Origin: Polyangiaceae bacterium
GTDB taxonomy: Bacteria > Myxococcota_A > Polyangia > Polyangiales > Polyangiaceae
Direction of reading: 5' to 3'
Length of the DNA stretch: 64,000 nucleotides
NCBI GenBank assembly: GCA_016933275.1
Contig: JAFGBI010000077.1
Coordinates: 1-64,000 of the forward strand
Part shown: in pieces, positions 16,399-24,708 of the stretch
Layout: each line of letters opens with the position of its first letter
Position numbering within the stretch: position 1 is the stretch's first letter
Translations under genes and position numbers: made by a program
The notes under the pieces: model-generated
The model's database searches: none
Told to the model about the DNA's origin: nothing
Seen by the model: the letters and a program-made list of their open reading frames with translations, nothing else

Positions 16399-18505
16399 CT
16401 CTTGCTACCTCGACCGCGGCCACCCAGTCATCGACGGTCACCAGCAGAACGGACCGACCCTCGAGAGCAACCGGCTCCGCCCCCGCGACACCCGCGGGCA
16501 GCACCCCGGCCGCGAAGGCACGCGCCACGAGGACGGTGTCGACCGCTGTCCCTCCGGGCGACGAACGGGCACCCACCTGCGCCTCGGGGAAGGCGGCCGC
16601 GAGGTCGGCGAGCTCGCGCGGCCTGGCACCGTCGACGAGGACAGCCACCACCCGATCCGCCTCGGGGCCCCGGGGCAGCAGCTCACGCAGCGCCTCGATC
16701 CAACGGCCCTCGCGGTCGCGCCGGCGATGGATGAGCGGGCCGAGCGTGGTGCGACCGCGCTCGGCGGGCCCGAGGAGCAGCGCCGCGGCGCCTTCTCGAG
16801 GCTCGGCGCCGGCACCGAGCAGGGGGCTCAAGACTGGGTGGTGCTCGTCAGCGCCGACGAGCAAAAGGGGGAGATCGGCATCGTCCACGGTCACGGTCGC
16901 CGCGAGCAGCGCGGCCTCGAAGGAGGTGCGCCCCGAGGGCGTCGTAAGGTTCGGTCCCGTGGCCCCGAGGCCGAGCGCCGCTTGGGCCGCCGGAGCGTTG
17001 TGGACGGAGCCGATGAACGCGGTGGGGCTCGCGAGCTTCTCGTTGGTGGCGAACAGCTCGGCGAGGAAGGTGTGCGTGTCCTCGAGCGAGCCCCAGGCGG
17101 TGCCAAACGCCACCGAGCACGCGGAGGTCGTGGCGGAGGTGCGGACCTCTTCCGCCAGCGAGAGCACCAGCGAGGTCAGCCGTTTCAGCCGGCGCCTGAC
17201 CCGAGGATCGAGACGCCCCGAGGCGACCGAGTCGGGAATGGTCCCGGTCCCGATCGGACCCGCGGTGAGGGCGGCGAGCGTGCTCTCGGTGTCGCCGGCG
17301 GGGCTGGCACAGGCGGTTCCGAGCACCGAGAAGCGTCGGCGCGGGCGCCCGGCGTCCCACTCCCGGCCCGCCTCGGCCCGTCCGACGACGAGCGCGGCGT
17401 TGTTGCCGCCGAACCCGAAGGAGTTCGAGAGCACGAACTCGAGCGCTGCGGGCCGCGCCTGCCGGCAGGGCTCGAGCCCCAAGGAGGGATCGATTTCCCG
17501 CAGGCGGACGCTCGGCAAGACCTGGCCGCGAAGGAGCGCCCCGATCGAGAGCGCCGCCTCGAGCGCGCCGGCCGCGGCGAGGGTGTGACCGGTCGCCCCC
17601 TTCGTGGAGGAAACCGGCACGGCACCCGGGAAGACCGCCTGGATCGCGCGCGCCTCCGCGACGTCGTTGTCTGGCGTGCCAGTGCCGTGGAGGTTGATGT
17701 AGCCCACGCGCTCGGTGCCGATCCCAGCGTCGGCGAGCGCGCGGCGGATCGCGTTCGCGGCCTGTTCCCCACCAGGCAGCGGCTTGGTCGCATGGTAGGC
17801 GTCGCAGCTCATGCCGACCCCGCAGACCTCGGCGAGCGCGCCCGGCGGTGGGGCGTCAGCCGCGACCAGGAAGAGGAACGCCGCGGCCTCCCCGAGGCTC
17901 ATCCCGGCGCGGTGCCGATCGAGCGGCCGAGTGCCTTCTGGGTCCACCAGCTGGAGCAGGCGAAAACCGTGGAGCGTGAGGCGACTGAGCGCATCCGCCC
18001 CCCCAGCCAGCGCCGTGTGCACCCTCCCCGAGCGCAAGAGCCCGAGCGCGATCGCGATCGCAATGGCACCGCTCGAGCAGGCGGTGGCCACGCTGAACGT
18101 CGGTCCGACGACGCCGAGCTCATCGGCGATCCGGGTCGCCACGGTGTGAGCGCCGTGGAAGGCGTAGGCGCGAGGATCCTGGACTCCGTCACGGAGGTTC
18201 TCCTCGGTGCGATCGATGCCGCCGCTCGTGGTCCCGACGATCACGCAATCCGGGATCCGACCGCCCGCAGCTTCCCGCGCCGCTCCCAGCGCGAGCCGGT
18301 GCGTTCGCGGTAGCTCACGGGGGCCCCACGCGTCGTCCGGTGGCTCATTCGCAACTCGCCCGGCAACGAGCCCGGCGCCAGGTAGTCCGCCCGGGAGCTC
18401 GCGGAGCCCCGTACGCCCGGCAAGCACCGCGTCCATGCACAGGTCGAGGCCGGTGCCAACCGAAGACACGACGCCGACACGCACCGCGAACGTGCGCGCG
18501 CCCAT
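16388..18505 (-). CDS. Ketosynthase fused to chain-length-factor-like domain
   Basis: 705 residues. Residues 1-385 are a complete beta-ketoacyl-ACP synthase with the catalytic triad C143 (TACSSG), H273 (HGTGT) and H307 (GATGHT). Residues about 390-650 match the Ketoacyl-synt_2 / 'beta-ketoacyl synthase chain length factor' type found in aryl polyene clusters: ACSVAFGTAWGSLEDTHTF, FIGSVHNAPAAQAAL, TTPSGRTSFEAALLA, with no active-site Cys. In known aryl polyene systems these are two separate subunits forming a heterodimer; here they are one chain. ATG 18505 lies six bases after the ACP stop. It should elongate the ACP-bound aryl polyene. Confidence 0.88.
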   Translation of the reverse strand: MGARTFAVRVGVVSSVGTGLDLCMDAVLAGRTGLRELPGGLPGAGLVAGRVANEPPDDAWGPRELPRTHRLALGAAREAAGGRIPDCVIVGTTSGGIDRTEENLRDGVQDPRAYAFHGAHTVATRIADELGVVGPTFSVATACSSGAIAIAIALGLLRSGRVHTALAGGADALSRLTLHGFRLLQLVDPEGTRPLDRHRAGMSLGEAAAFLFLVAADAPPPGALAEVCGVGMSCDAYHATKPLPGGEQAANAIRRALADAGIGTERVGYINLHGTGTPDNDVAEARAIQAVFPGAVPVSSTKGATGHTLAAAGALEAALSIGALLRGQVLPSVRLREIDPSLGLEPCRQARPAALEFVLSNSFGFGGNNAALVVGRAEAGREWDAGRPRRRFSVLGTACASPAGDTESTLAALTAGPIGTGTIPDSVASGRLDPRVRRRLKRLTSLVLSLAEEVRTSATTSACSVAFGTAWGSLEDTHTFLAELFATNEKLASPTAFIGSVHNAPAAQAALGLGATGPNLTTPSGRTSFEAALLAATVTVDDADLPLLLVGADEHHPVLSPLLGAGAEPREGAAALLLGPAERGRTTLGPLIHRRRDREGRWIEALRELLPRGPEADRVVAVLVDGARPRELADLAAAFPEAQVGARSSPGGTAVDTVLVARAFAAGVLPAGVAGAEPVALEGRSVLLVTVDDWVAAVEVARDVG

Positions 18506-18511
18506 GCCCGC

Positions 18512-18799
18512 TCAACCCTCCGCGCGCTTCGTCTGGATGAAGGTGGCCAGCGATCGCAGGGTCTCGAAGGCCTGCTCACCGACCTCCTTGCCCTTGATGG
18601 TCACGCCGTACTCCTTCTCGACCATCACTACCAGCTCGAGCACGTCTATCGAGTCGAGGCCGGTCGTTGGTCCGAAGAGCGGGCCGTCCGCGGGCAGATC
18701 GTCCCCCGACAGGCCAGCCAAGCCCACCGTGGCGACGATCTTCTGCCGGAGGTCGGCCATCAACGTTTCGAGTCCGTCCGTGTCGGTCACTTTCTGCAC
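18512..18799 (-). CDS. Acyl carrier protein (locus A)
   Basis: 95 residues. Carries growing acyl chains on a phosphopantetheine arm attached to Ser50 in the GLDSIDVLELVVMVE motif. GTG 18799 starts the frame; a second in-frame GTG lies three codons downstream, and neither has a strong ribosome binding site. It is the first gene of the minus-strand operon with the ketosynthase/CLF, FAD enzyme and radical SAM enzyme. The GLDSIDVLEL helix II is acidic/hydrophobic as in aryl polyene and type II ACPs. It should be activated by the Sfp-type transferase at 44.3 kb. Confidence 0.88.
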   Translation of the reverse strand: MQKVTDTDGLETLMADLRQKIVATVGLAGLSGDDLPADGPLFGPTTGLDSIDVLELVVMVEKEYGVTIKGKEVGEQAFETLRSLATFIQTKRAEG

Positions 18800-18817
18800 T
18801 CTTTCTCGCTATTGGCT

Positions 18818-18894
18818 CTCGCCGTGAGCTCGCCGTGGGCCCGCCATCGGCGCGCTGCCGGGTCGCCATCGGCTCGTTGCCGGCTCACGATCGG
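18818..18894. repeat. Degenerate 11-bp tandem repeat in divergent promoter region
   Basis: Seven consecutive 11-base units with consensus close to CTCGCCATCGG, in register from 18818 to 18894 with a weak eighth to 18905. Units include CTCGCCGTGAG, CTCGCCGTGGG, CCCGCCATCGG, GTCGCCATCGG and CTCGTTGCCGG. The array fills the gap between the divergent ACP and acyltransferase genes. An 11-base period is close to one turn of the helix, so it could be a stacked regulator site or simply slippage DNA. Confidence 0.6.
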
Positions 18895-18958
18895 TTCCCG
18901 GCTCGCTTCGGGGACGGACCTCTTGATAGCATACCCGCCGGCGTCTCAAGCTCTACCG

Positions 18959-19939
18959 ATGTCTCGCGCCCGAAAACGGCTCGCCCCGGCCATTCCGCCC
19001 GCCACTCTCGGCGATGTCGCGCGATCCGCGATCCTGTGGGGCTACTTCCTCGCGGTGTTCGCCGCCGGCTACTGGCTCGTCATCATGGCGACCGTGCTCG
19101 TCAGCCGACCGCGCTCGGCCGGGGCGCAGCGGGCCATCCACGGATACTTTCGGGTGTTCTTCGCGCTCGTTCGCGCCATCGCCCCGCGGGTCACGTTCGT
19201 CTTCCCCGACCTCGCGGAGGTCTACCCGATCCGTTCGAGCATCATCGTCGCCAATCATCAGTCGCTGCTGGATCCGCCGCTTCTGCTGGCGCTCCTGCCC
19301 CGCGCGAGCACGATGGTGCGCGCCGACTTCTTCCGCATCCCCATCTTCGGGTGGGTCCTCCGTGCCTGCGGCTACGTCCACGCCCAGGGCGAGGAAGGCC
19401 CCGCCTGGATGGAGGATTTCGCGCAGCAGCTCGCCACGGGCGGGAACGTATTCCTCTTTCCCGAAGGTACGCGGAGCCGAAACGGGGAACTCGGACGGTT
19501 CCGCCGCGGCGCCTTCCACGTCGCCCGGCGGCTCGGAGTCCCCATCGAAGTCCTGCGGATCGACGGCACCGGGCGGGTCTTTCCCCCCGGTGAGGTGGTG
19601 CTGCGATTGAGCAGCCCCGCGTCCGTCTGCGTGAGGCGCGTCGCCCACCTCTCGGCCGAGGAAGTGGCGGCCGCCCCCGACACGGAATCCCTGATCTGGC
19701 AAGTTCAAGGCCTCATTGCCCGCGCGGCAACGGCGCCGGGACCACGCCGAGCCGCCAGCCTGCCGACGGGCGAGATCGATCACGGCGGAGTGGACGGCGG
19801 CGGAGGTGGCGGCGGAACGGCGGAGGGCGCCGCCGATGTCGGGCTCGCCAGCGGCGCGACGGACGTTGATGGCGCGGGCGCGGGACTCGGGGAGACGAAT
19901 TGGGGAACGGTCCCCGGTGGCGGCTGCGCCGCCAGATAG
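18959..19939 (+). CDS. PlsC-like 1-acylglycerol-3-phosphate acyltransferase
   Basis: About 326 residues. Membrane acyltransferase of the LPLAT family, normally adding the second acyl chain to lysophosphatidic acid. One N-terminal membrane helix (ILWGYFLAVFAAGYWLVIMA) is followed by NHQSLLD (H100, D105, catalytic HX4D) and FPEGTRSRNGELGRFRRGAF (acceptor-binding motif III). ATG 18959 was chosen; the open frame upstream has no homology. Homology ends near residue 255. The remaining 70 residues are Gly/Ala-rich and lie over the Pro-rich tail of the convergent lipoprotein gene (160-bp overlap). In this locus it may place the polyene acyl chain on a glycerolipid together with PlsY. Confidence 0.82.
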   Translation: MSRARKRLAPAIPPATLGDVARSAILWGYFLAVFAAGYWLVIMATVLVSRPRSAGAQRAIHGYFRVFFALVRAIAPRVTFVFPDLAEVYPIRSSIIVANHQSLLDPPLLLALLPRASTMVRADFFRIPIFGWVLRACGYVHAQGEEGPAWMEDFAQQLATGGNVFLFPEGTRSRNGELGRFRRGAFHVARRLGVPIEVLRIDGTGRVFPPGEVVLRLSSPASVCVRRVAHLSAEEVAAAPDTESLIWQVQGLIARAATAPGPRRAASLPTGEIDHGGVDGGGGGGGTAEGAADVGLASGATDVDGAGAGLGETNWGTVPGGGCAAR

Positions 19940-20493
19940 GACGCCTGAAACTCCGGGTCGCTGAGGAGTTGAGCGACGATGGTGTCGACCTGACGGTACG
20001 CGAACGCCTTGCGCTGCTCGAACGTCGCCTGGGCGCTGGGCGGTGAGGGGAACGCGACGGTCATCGTCCGCTGGAACGGGCGCGGCGAGACGAGCGTGAT
20101 CTGACTGGTGAACTCGCGATCGGTCCAGGACGTGAACGTGAGCTGGAGCTCGGGCGCGAGAAACGCCGGCTTCCGCTCGTAGACGGTGATCCCCATCGCA
20201 GTGAATGCCTTCTTGAGGCCGTACCAGAGGTACGAGGTCAACGCGGGACCACCGTACTGCACCGATTCGTCGGCAGCATAATAGTAGAAGACACTGGTGT
20301 TCTCTGCCTGGTTCACCGGCGTGACCAGATAAAGGTGGGTGCCATTGTAGGTCCCGGCCTGGTCCTTGATGCCGGGCGCGTACTCATCGGCGTTCAGCGT
20401 GACACGACTACCGCCGCAGGCAGCCGCCCCGACCGCAACGGCGAGGGCCGCGGTGACGAACAAGCGCCTCACCGGATGGGATGAACGGCTCAT
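19780..20493 (-). CDS. Lipoprotein of unknown function in polyene locus
   Basis: About 237 residues. The signal peptide ends in a lipobox-like GAAAC, predicting an N-terminal lipid anchor. The middle (about 35-185) is a globular domain with many Tyr residues (SVFYYYAADESVQYGGPAL, LWYGLKKAFTAMGITVYERK) that I do not recognise. It reads like an outer-membrane assembly lipoprotein. The last 45 residues are Pro/Ser/Ala-rich and overlap the convergent acyltransferase. ATG 20493 has a good GAGGAGAG site. It lies 115 bases downstream of the DUF3261-like gene and on the same strand as the LolA-like gene, so it probably helps move the lipid product to the outer membrane. Confidence 0.65.
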   Translation of the reverse strand: MSRSSHPVRRLFVTAALAVAVGAAACGGSRVTLNADEYAPGIKDQAGTYNGTHLYLVTPVNQAENTSVFYYYAADESVQYGGPALTSYLWYGLKKAFTAMGITVYERKPAFLAPELQLTFTSWTDREFTSQITLVSPRPFQRTMTVAFPSPPSAQATFEQRKAFAYRQVDTIVAQLLSDPEFQASYLAAQPPPGTVPQFVSPSPAPAPSTSVAPLASPTSAAPSAVPPPPPPPSTPP

Positions 20494-20607
20494 GCTCTCT
20501 CCTCTCGCGAAGCAGGACACGGCGAGGGGACGGGCCCTCCCGCCGGTACGGGCAGAGCCTGTCACTCCCGGCCCCGCAGAGCAAGCTGGTCGGCCGTCGA
20601 CCGACCG

Positions 20608-21330
20608 CTACTCGGCCGCGGCGACCGCAACGGAGCAGTGCGGCGCCATCCGCTCCACCAGCGAGAGGTGCAGGTGGTAGCCCGCCGTCCCCGCTGCCTC
20701 GAGGTCGATTTCGCGCGCGAACCCGCAGGCGTCGAGCCCCTCCGCGACCGCCGTCCGCTGGAGGCGTCCCCGGGCGTCGAAACGACGGATCGCGAGCCGA
20801 TCCTGGGCCGGGAAGGCGACCTCAACCATGGTCCCATCGGTCTCGACCCAGCGGCAGGCGGGTAGCGAGTCCCGGTTCCAACCAACCTCCGAGAGCTCCC
20901 CTTCGGCGGGGAAGAGGATGAGGCGGATGTCCTCGACGGTACCCTCCCCGAACCCGTCGTGGTCGAATGGGGGTAGCGCCCGGTGGATCTCGACGGCGCC
21001 TGCGCGATAGGACGCATCGAAGAGCGCGAGCCCCTCCTGGGCCATCAGCACGCTCCGGAAACCCTGGCCGGGACCCTCGGCCGAGACGGCCCCGAGCAGC
21101 GCGGTCTGATGCTGCATCGGGAGGCTGGCCTCGATGACGTGCACGGCCTCCCAAGGTCCCGGCGGGAAGACGTGGCCACAGCGCGCCTCGAGCGTCACCC
21201 GGTCCTCACCGGGAACCTTGGCGAGCGGCCGCAGCGGATGACACGCCGCAAGCACGACCGTCGCGACCATCGACAACCAGACGCCATCGCCTCGCCCCCG
21301 GACCGAGCCCGATACCAGCCGTGGGTCCAA
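20608..21330 (-). CDS. DUF3261-like outer-membrane lipoprotein
   Basis: About 240 residues. The signal peptide ends in VVLAAC (lipobox), so it should be lipidated. The body (CGHVFPPGPWEAVHVIEASL, then GFRSVLMAQEGLALFDASY) fits the DUF3261 lipoproteins that accompany aryl polyene clusters and resemble LolB-type acceptors; this assignment rests on pattern and context. The start is TTG 21330, two bases after the LolA-like stop, with GGTGAAG upstream; the later ATG is too close to the lipobox to be the start. With the LolA-like protein and exporter it would form the chain that delivers product to the outer membrane. Confidence 0.65.
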   Translation of the reverse strand: MDPRLVSGSVRGRGDGVWLSMVATVVLAACHPLRPLAKVPGEDRVTLEARCGHVFPPGPWEAVHVIEASLPMQHQTALLGAVSAEGPGQGFRSVLMAQEGLALFDASYRAGAVEIHRALPPFDHDGFGEGTVEDIRLILFPAEGELSEVGWNRDSLPACRWVETDGTMVEVAFPAQDRLAIRRFDARGRLQRTAVAEGLDACGFAREIDLEAAGTAGYHLHLSLVERMAPHCSVAVAAAE

Positions 21331-21332
21331 GA

Positions 21333-21947
21333 CTACTTCACCGGATTGAACCTGTCGTCGGGGATGGACTGATTCCGCTTCGCGTTGGCAAACTCGATGC
21401 GGGTGGACGCCTTCGGCCCCTCTTCGATCACCACTGCGTCGATGACGCCCGGGGCAGCCCCGAGCTCGAGCACCACGCGGGCGATGTATTTCTTCATTGC
21501 GGCGTCTTTCGGCGTGAGCTTCACGCGCACGGGGGGACCGGGCTCGAGCGTGGCGGAGAAGGCCTTGCTCTGCTCGAATTCACCGCGGAGCCAGAGGTTC
21601 ATCTCCGCGAGCACGGCGCCGACGGCCTCCACCTTGGCGCTCGCGTCCGGGACCCACTTGCCATCCTTCATGACGTACCGCTTCACCCCCGCCGAGGTGG
21701 AGACGAGCACGCTTCTGAGCGGGCTCTGGTATTCCCACCGGAGATCACCCGGACGACGGAAGGCGAAGCTTCCCTTGGAGACGAGCGGCTTGGTGAGGAT
21801 CTCGAGGTTCTTGGTCTGCACGAAATCTGCCTCGAGCGTCCGCACCTCGGCCGCCGCTCGTTTGATGGACCCCCAATCATCCGACCAGGCACCGAGCAGC
21901 GGGAACACCAGCAGACCGAAGACGAAAGCGGGACTAAGGTGGGACAT
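21333..21947 (-). CDS. LolA-like outer-membrane lipoprotein carrier
   Basis: About 204 residues. Signal peptide MSHLSPAFVFGLLVFPLLGAW, then a LolA/LppX fold: VRTLEADFVQTKNLEILTKPLVSKGSFAFRRPGDLRWEYQ-type segment (key F-x-Q and R-x-P-G-x-L-R-W). This is the family signature for a periplasmic hydrophobic-ligand carrier. Such LolA paralogues occur in aryl polyene clusters and probably carry the product rather than ordinary lipoproteins. ATG 21947 starts the signal peptide. It is the first gene of a three-gene minus-strand unit with two lipoproteins. Confidence 0.85.
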   Translation of the reverse strand: MSHLSPAFVFGLLVFPLLGAWSDDWGSIKRAAAEVRTLEADFVQTKNLEILTKPLVSKGSFAFRRPGDLRWEYQSPLRSVLVSTSAGVKRYVMKDGKWVPDASAKVEAVGAVLAEMNLWLRGEFEQSKAFSATLEPGPPVRVKLTPKDAAMKKYIARVVLELGAAPGVIDAVVIEEGPKASTRIEFANAKRNQSIPDDRFNPVK

Positions 21948-22170
21948 CGTGTCGAGGTGGGCGCGCGGGGGATCCCCCGCCGACGAGAGGGCTTCTGGTG
22001 GCCCGAACGCATTTTGACCGCATCCGGTTCTACGACAAGCCTCACCGGGTCCTTCCCGTTCCAGGCCCCGAAACAGGGCAGGAACGGGCGGGATGGGTTC
22101 ACTGGGACCGCATCGCGGCTGCCCACCCGGTCGGTGCTCGGGGCGAGGGGCATGACAGGGCGTCGACCGC

Positions 22171-22698
22171 ATGGTAACAGGCGCCGCCATGGTCGGCGGT
22201 GACCTCGCCCACGAGGGCTTGCCCAACGAGACAGGACCAGGACCAGGACCAGGACCAGGAGAAGATGAGCCCCTCGACCTCCTCCCGCAGCGAGGTCGGA
22301 TGCGTCTCCTCGACGCCATCCTCGAGCGAGGGGAACGCTTCATCCGGGTAGGGGGGACCGTGTCCGAACGTTGGCCCACGGCGGAGGGGGGGACCGTCCA
22401 CGCCGTGATGCTGGTCGAGTTCGTCGCTCAGGGGACGGCGCTCCTCGGCACGCAACTCATGCGCGACAACGAGGGCAAGCTCGCGCTGCTGGTGGGTCTA
22501 CCGGAGGCCGTCCTGAACGTGCGCCGCATCCGCTACGGGACCCGTCTGATCGCCGACGTCCACGTCGCCCGGGGGTCGGGGGAATACCTCGTGTGTGACG
22601 GCGTCGTCCGCGACGGGACGGACTGCCTCGCCACGGTGACCCTGCAGGGGATCCGGGTCCCTGCCAAAGGGGTGCTGGCCGGTTCGGGAGGCAAATGA
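22171..22698 (+). CDS. ApeP-like hotdog 3-hydroxyacyl-ACP dehydratase
   Basis: About 175 residues. Hotdog-fold dehydratase of the aryl-polyene type: LLPQRGRMRLLDAILER and HAVMLVEFVAQGTALLG (E-x-x-AQ). The first motif normally contains PH; here it is PQ, so the usual His is replaced by Gln. The N-terminus has a low-complexity GPGPGPGPG segment from a hexanucleotide repeat. Starts at ATG 22171 or 22189; neither has a clear ribosome binding site. Its stop overlaps the fabG start (ATGATG), so the two are translationally coupled and supply dehydration and reduction for chain elongation. Confidence 0.75.
   Translation: MVTGAAMVGGDLAHEGLPNETGPGPGPGPGEDEPLDLLPQRGRMRLLDAILERGERFIRVGGTVSERWPTAEGGTVHAVMLVEFVAQGTALLGTQLMRDNEGKLALLVGLPEAVLNVRRIRYGTRLIADVHVARGSGEYLVCDGVVRDGTDCLATVTLQGIRVPAKGVLAGSGGK
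22233..22260. repeat. Hexanucleotide repeat AGGACC
   Basis: About 4.7 tandem copies of AGGACC encode alternating Gly-Pro near the N-terminus of the dehydratase. A change by whole units would keep the frame, so it would vary only the length of the linker. Confidence 0.8.
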
Positions 22699-23429
22699 TG
22701 TCGGAATCCAAGGTGAGCGCTCTCGTCACCGGCGGGAGCCGCGGGATCGGTCGGGCCGTCGCCCTCGAGCTCGCGCGCTCGGGTCGCTTCGTGATCATCA
22801 ACTACCTCGCCAACGACACGGCCGCGGAGGAGTCCCTCCGCGCCGTTCGCGACGCTGGCGGGGACGGTGTCCTCGCGCGATTCGACGTGTCGGACCGCGA
22901 GGCAACCGCAGCCGCGCTCGATGCTCTGCTCCGCGACCACGGGTTCGTCGAAGTGCTGGTCAACAACGCGGGGATCGCGCGGGACGGCCTCTTCCTGATG
23001 CTCAAGCCCGAGGAGTGGGACTCGGTCATCGCCACCACGCTCCATGGCTTCTTCAACGTCACCCGCCCGGTGCTAAAGCAGATGGTGGTGAGGCGTCGGG
23101 GCTCGATCGTGAACGTCTCCTCCGTCTCGGGGCAGATCAGCAACCGCGGCCAGTCGAACTACTCCGCCGCCAAAGCGGGCCTCATCGCTGCCACGCGGGC
23201 CCTGGCCCTGGAGGTCGGGCGGCTCGGGATCCGCGTCAACGCGGTCGCGCCCGGACTGGTCGACACGGACATGATCAAGAACGTCCGCCTCGAGATGGTG
23301 TTGAAGAGCATCCCGATGCAGCGCGTCGCCCGTCCCGAGGAGATCGCCCGCGTCGTTCGCTTCCTCTGCTCGGACGATGCGTCGTACATGACGGGCCAAG
23401 TCGTGGCAGTGAACGGCGGGCTGGCGTAG
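22695..23429 (+). CDS. fabG: 3-oxoacyl-ACP reductase (FabG-type SDR)
   Basis: 244 residues, the normal length. NADPH-dependent reduction of 3-oxoacyl-ACP in each elongation cycle. Cofactor motif VTGGSRGIGRAVALELA, NNAG (VLVNNAGIARDG), the catalytic Ser (SIVNVSSVSGQ) and YSAAK, and the C-terminal DASYMTGQVVAVNGG are all present. ATG 22695 overlaps the dehydratase stop; ATG 22698 is also possible. It is the only ketoreductase seen in either locus, so it should serve the whole pathway. It is the last locus A gene before the lipoprotein region. Confidence 0.92.
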   Translation: MMSESKVSALVTGGSRGIGRAVALELARSGRFVIINYLANDTAAEESLRAVRDAGGDGVLARFDVSDREATAAALDALLRDHGFVEVLVNNAGIARDGLFLMLKPEEWDSVIATTLHGFFNVTRPVLKQMVVRRRGSIVNVSSVSGQISNRGQSNYSAAKAGLIAATRALALEVGRLGIRVNAVAPGLVDTDMIKNVRLEMVLKSIPMQRVARPEEIARVVRFLCSDDASYMTGQVVAVNGGLA

Positions 23430-23524
23430 ACGGGGTGGCGGGGGGCGCCAGGATCCGGGTACCATCGGAGCCGAGCCGACGCCGCGGGACGGACGGGGCG
23501 CCCGGACGGACGAGGGCGGTTTCG

Positions 23525-24370
23525 ATGAGGACCCGACAGCAATTCGCGATCTTCGGGGTGGTGTCCTGGCTCCTGCTGGCGCAGGCCGGGTGTGACCCCA
23601 ACGCCTCGTGCAAGCGGACGGCGAGCTGCCGGGAGCAGGGCAGGTGCACGGCCGCCAAGGATGGGGGGTGCATCGCGGGATCGAACGCGAACTGCTTGGC
23701 CAGCGATTGGTGCCGGGTCGAGGGCAAATGCGCGGCGGTGGACCAGGCCTGCGTCGCGGCCACGACTGAGGACTGCCAGCGCGCCGAGGCCTGCACCGAG
23801 CGCGGGAGGTGCGAGGTCGACCGGGGCGCCTGCGTGGACCTCGCAACGGTGTTCCACGACACCTGCAGGCAGGAGTGCAGGGCCGACGGACGCTGCGCGC
23901 AGAAGGGCGGCCGGTGCACGGCGTTGTCGGCTCACCATTGTCGAGGCACCACCGCAGACCAACCCGCAGCCGACAGCCCCTGCCGCAAGGAGGGGCGCTG
24001 CGCGGCCAAGGAGGGCGTCTGCGTCGCGGCGAAAGACGAGGAATGCGCCGCCTCGCTGCGGTGTAGGAGCGAAGGGCGCTGCGCAGCCGAAGACGGGGAT
24101 TGCGTCGCCACCAAGCGAGGCTGCATGGCGAGCGCACTCTGTAGCGGCAACGGGAGGTGCGGGGTGGCCGACGGACGTTGCATCGCGGTCGACAACGACG
24201 ACTGCCGGAGGTCGGCGGGCTGCCAGCGCGAGGGGCTCTGTCGAGCCGTGGGCGACGCGTGCATCGCGGGCTCGAACGACGAATGCAAGGCCTCCACGGC
24301 CTGCGCCGAGGAGCGGCGCTGTACGGCCAGGCTCGGCGCCTGCGTGGAGTGGCCGCCCCCGCCCGACTGA
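23525..24370 (+). CDS. Cys-rich repeat lipoprotein
   Basis: About 281 residues. Signal peptide with lipobox LLAQAGC predicts a lipidated surface protein. The mature part is almost entirely repeats of about 40 residues following C-x-x-x-GRC-x5-GxC-x-A-x5-C (for example REQGRCTAAKDGGCIAG, RSEGRCAAEDGDCVATK), seven or more copies. The even Cys spacing suggests paired disulphides. ATG 23525 follows a GAGGGCGG sequence. I do not recognise a function. Such proteins are common in myxobacterial genomes and may be structural or binding proteins. Confidence 0.7.
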   Translation: MRTRQQFAIFGVVSWLLLAQAGCDPNASCKRTASCREQGRCTAAKDGGCIAGSNANCLASDWCRVEGKCAAVDQACVAATTEDCQRAEACTERGRCEVDRGACVDLATVFHDTCRQECRADGRCAQKGGRCTALSAHHCRGTTADQPAADSPCRKEGRCAAKEGVCVAAKDEECAASLRCRSEGRCAAEDGDCVATKRGCMASALCSGNGRCGVADGRCIAVDNDDCRRSAGCQREGLCRAVGDACIAGSNDECKASTACAEERRCTARLGACVEWPPPPD

Positions 24371-24708
24371 GCTCCTGGGTCCGAGAGTCCGCGCATCACG
24401 CGCGGGTCCGCGGGGGGCGGCAGCTCGACGCCGGCGGTGCCCGCCGCCCATCGAGCGGCGAGGAGGGGGAGGCCCGCGGGTCGCGGCCGATGTGGGGGAG
24501 GGCTCGCCTCCCCCGGAAAGAAGGGACCCAGCGGGGACACGATCCTCCGCCCTGCTCGGGTGGGGGACCTGGCCCGCGCCCGGGAACGAGCCCCAAGAGG
24601 CCCATGTGGGGCAGCCGCAGCCCAGGTGGGAGCCATGCTGGCCTTGTGGTGGCTCGAAAGAGGCGATCAGCGGTAAGGGGTCTTTCGGGGTGGACGAATC
24701 GTGGGACA
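24371..24708. other. Intergenic region with terminator-like hairpin
   Basis: Between two same-strand lipoprotein genes. A perfect 8-bp inverted repeat with a 5-base loop lies at 24494-24514 (GGGGGAGG, loop, CCTCCCCC). No T tract follows, so it is a possible but weak terminator. The downstream gene promoter should lie near 24600-24700 but no boxes stand out. Confidence 0.4.

Noticed and set aside
16337-18313. Open frame of 658 codons on the plus strand
   Set aside because: Arg/Gly-rich shadow of the ketosynthase-CLF gene, no homology.
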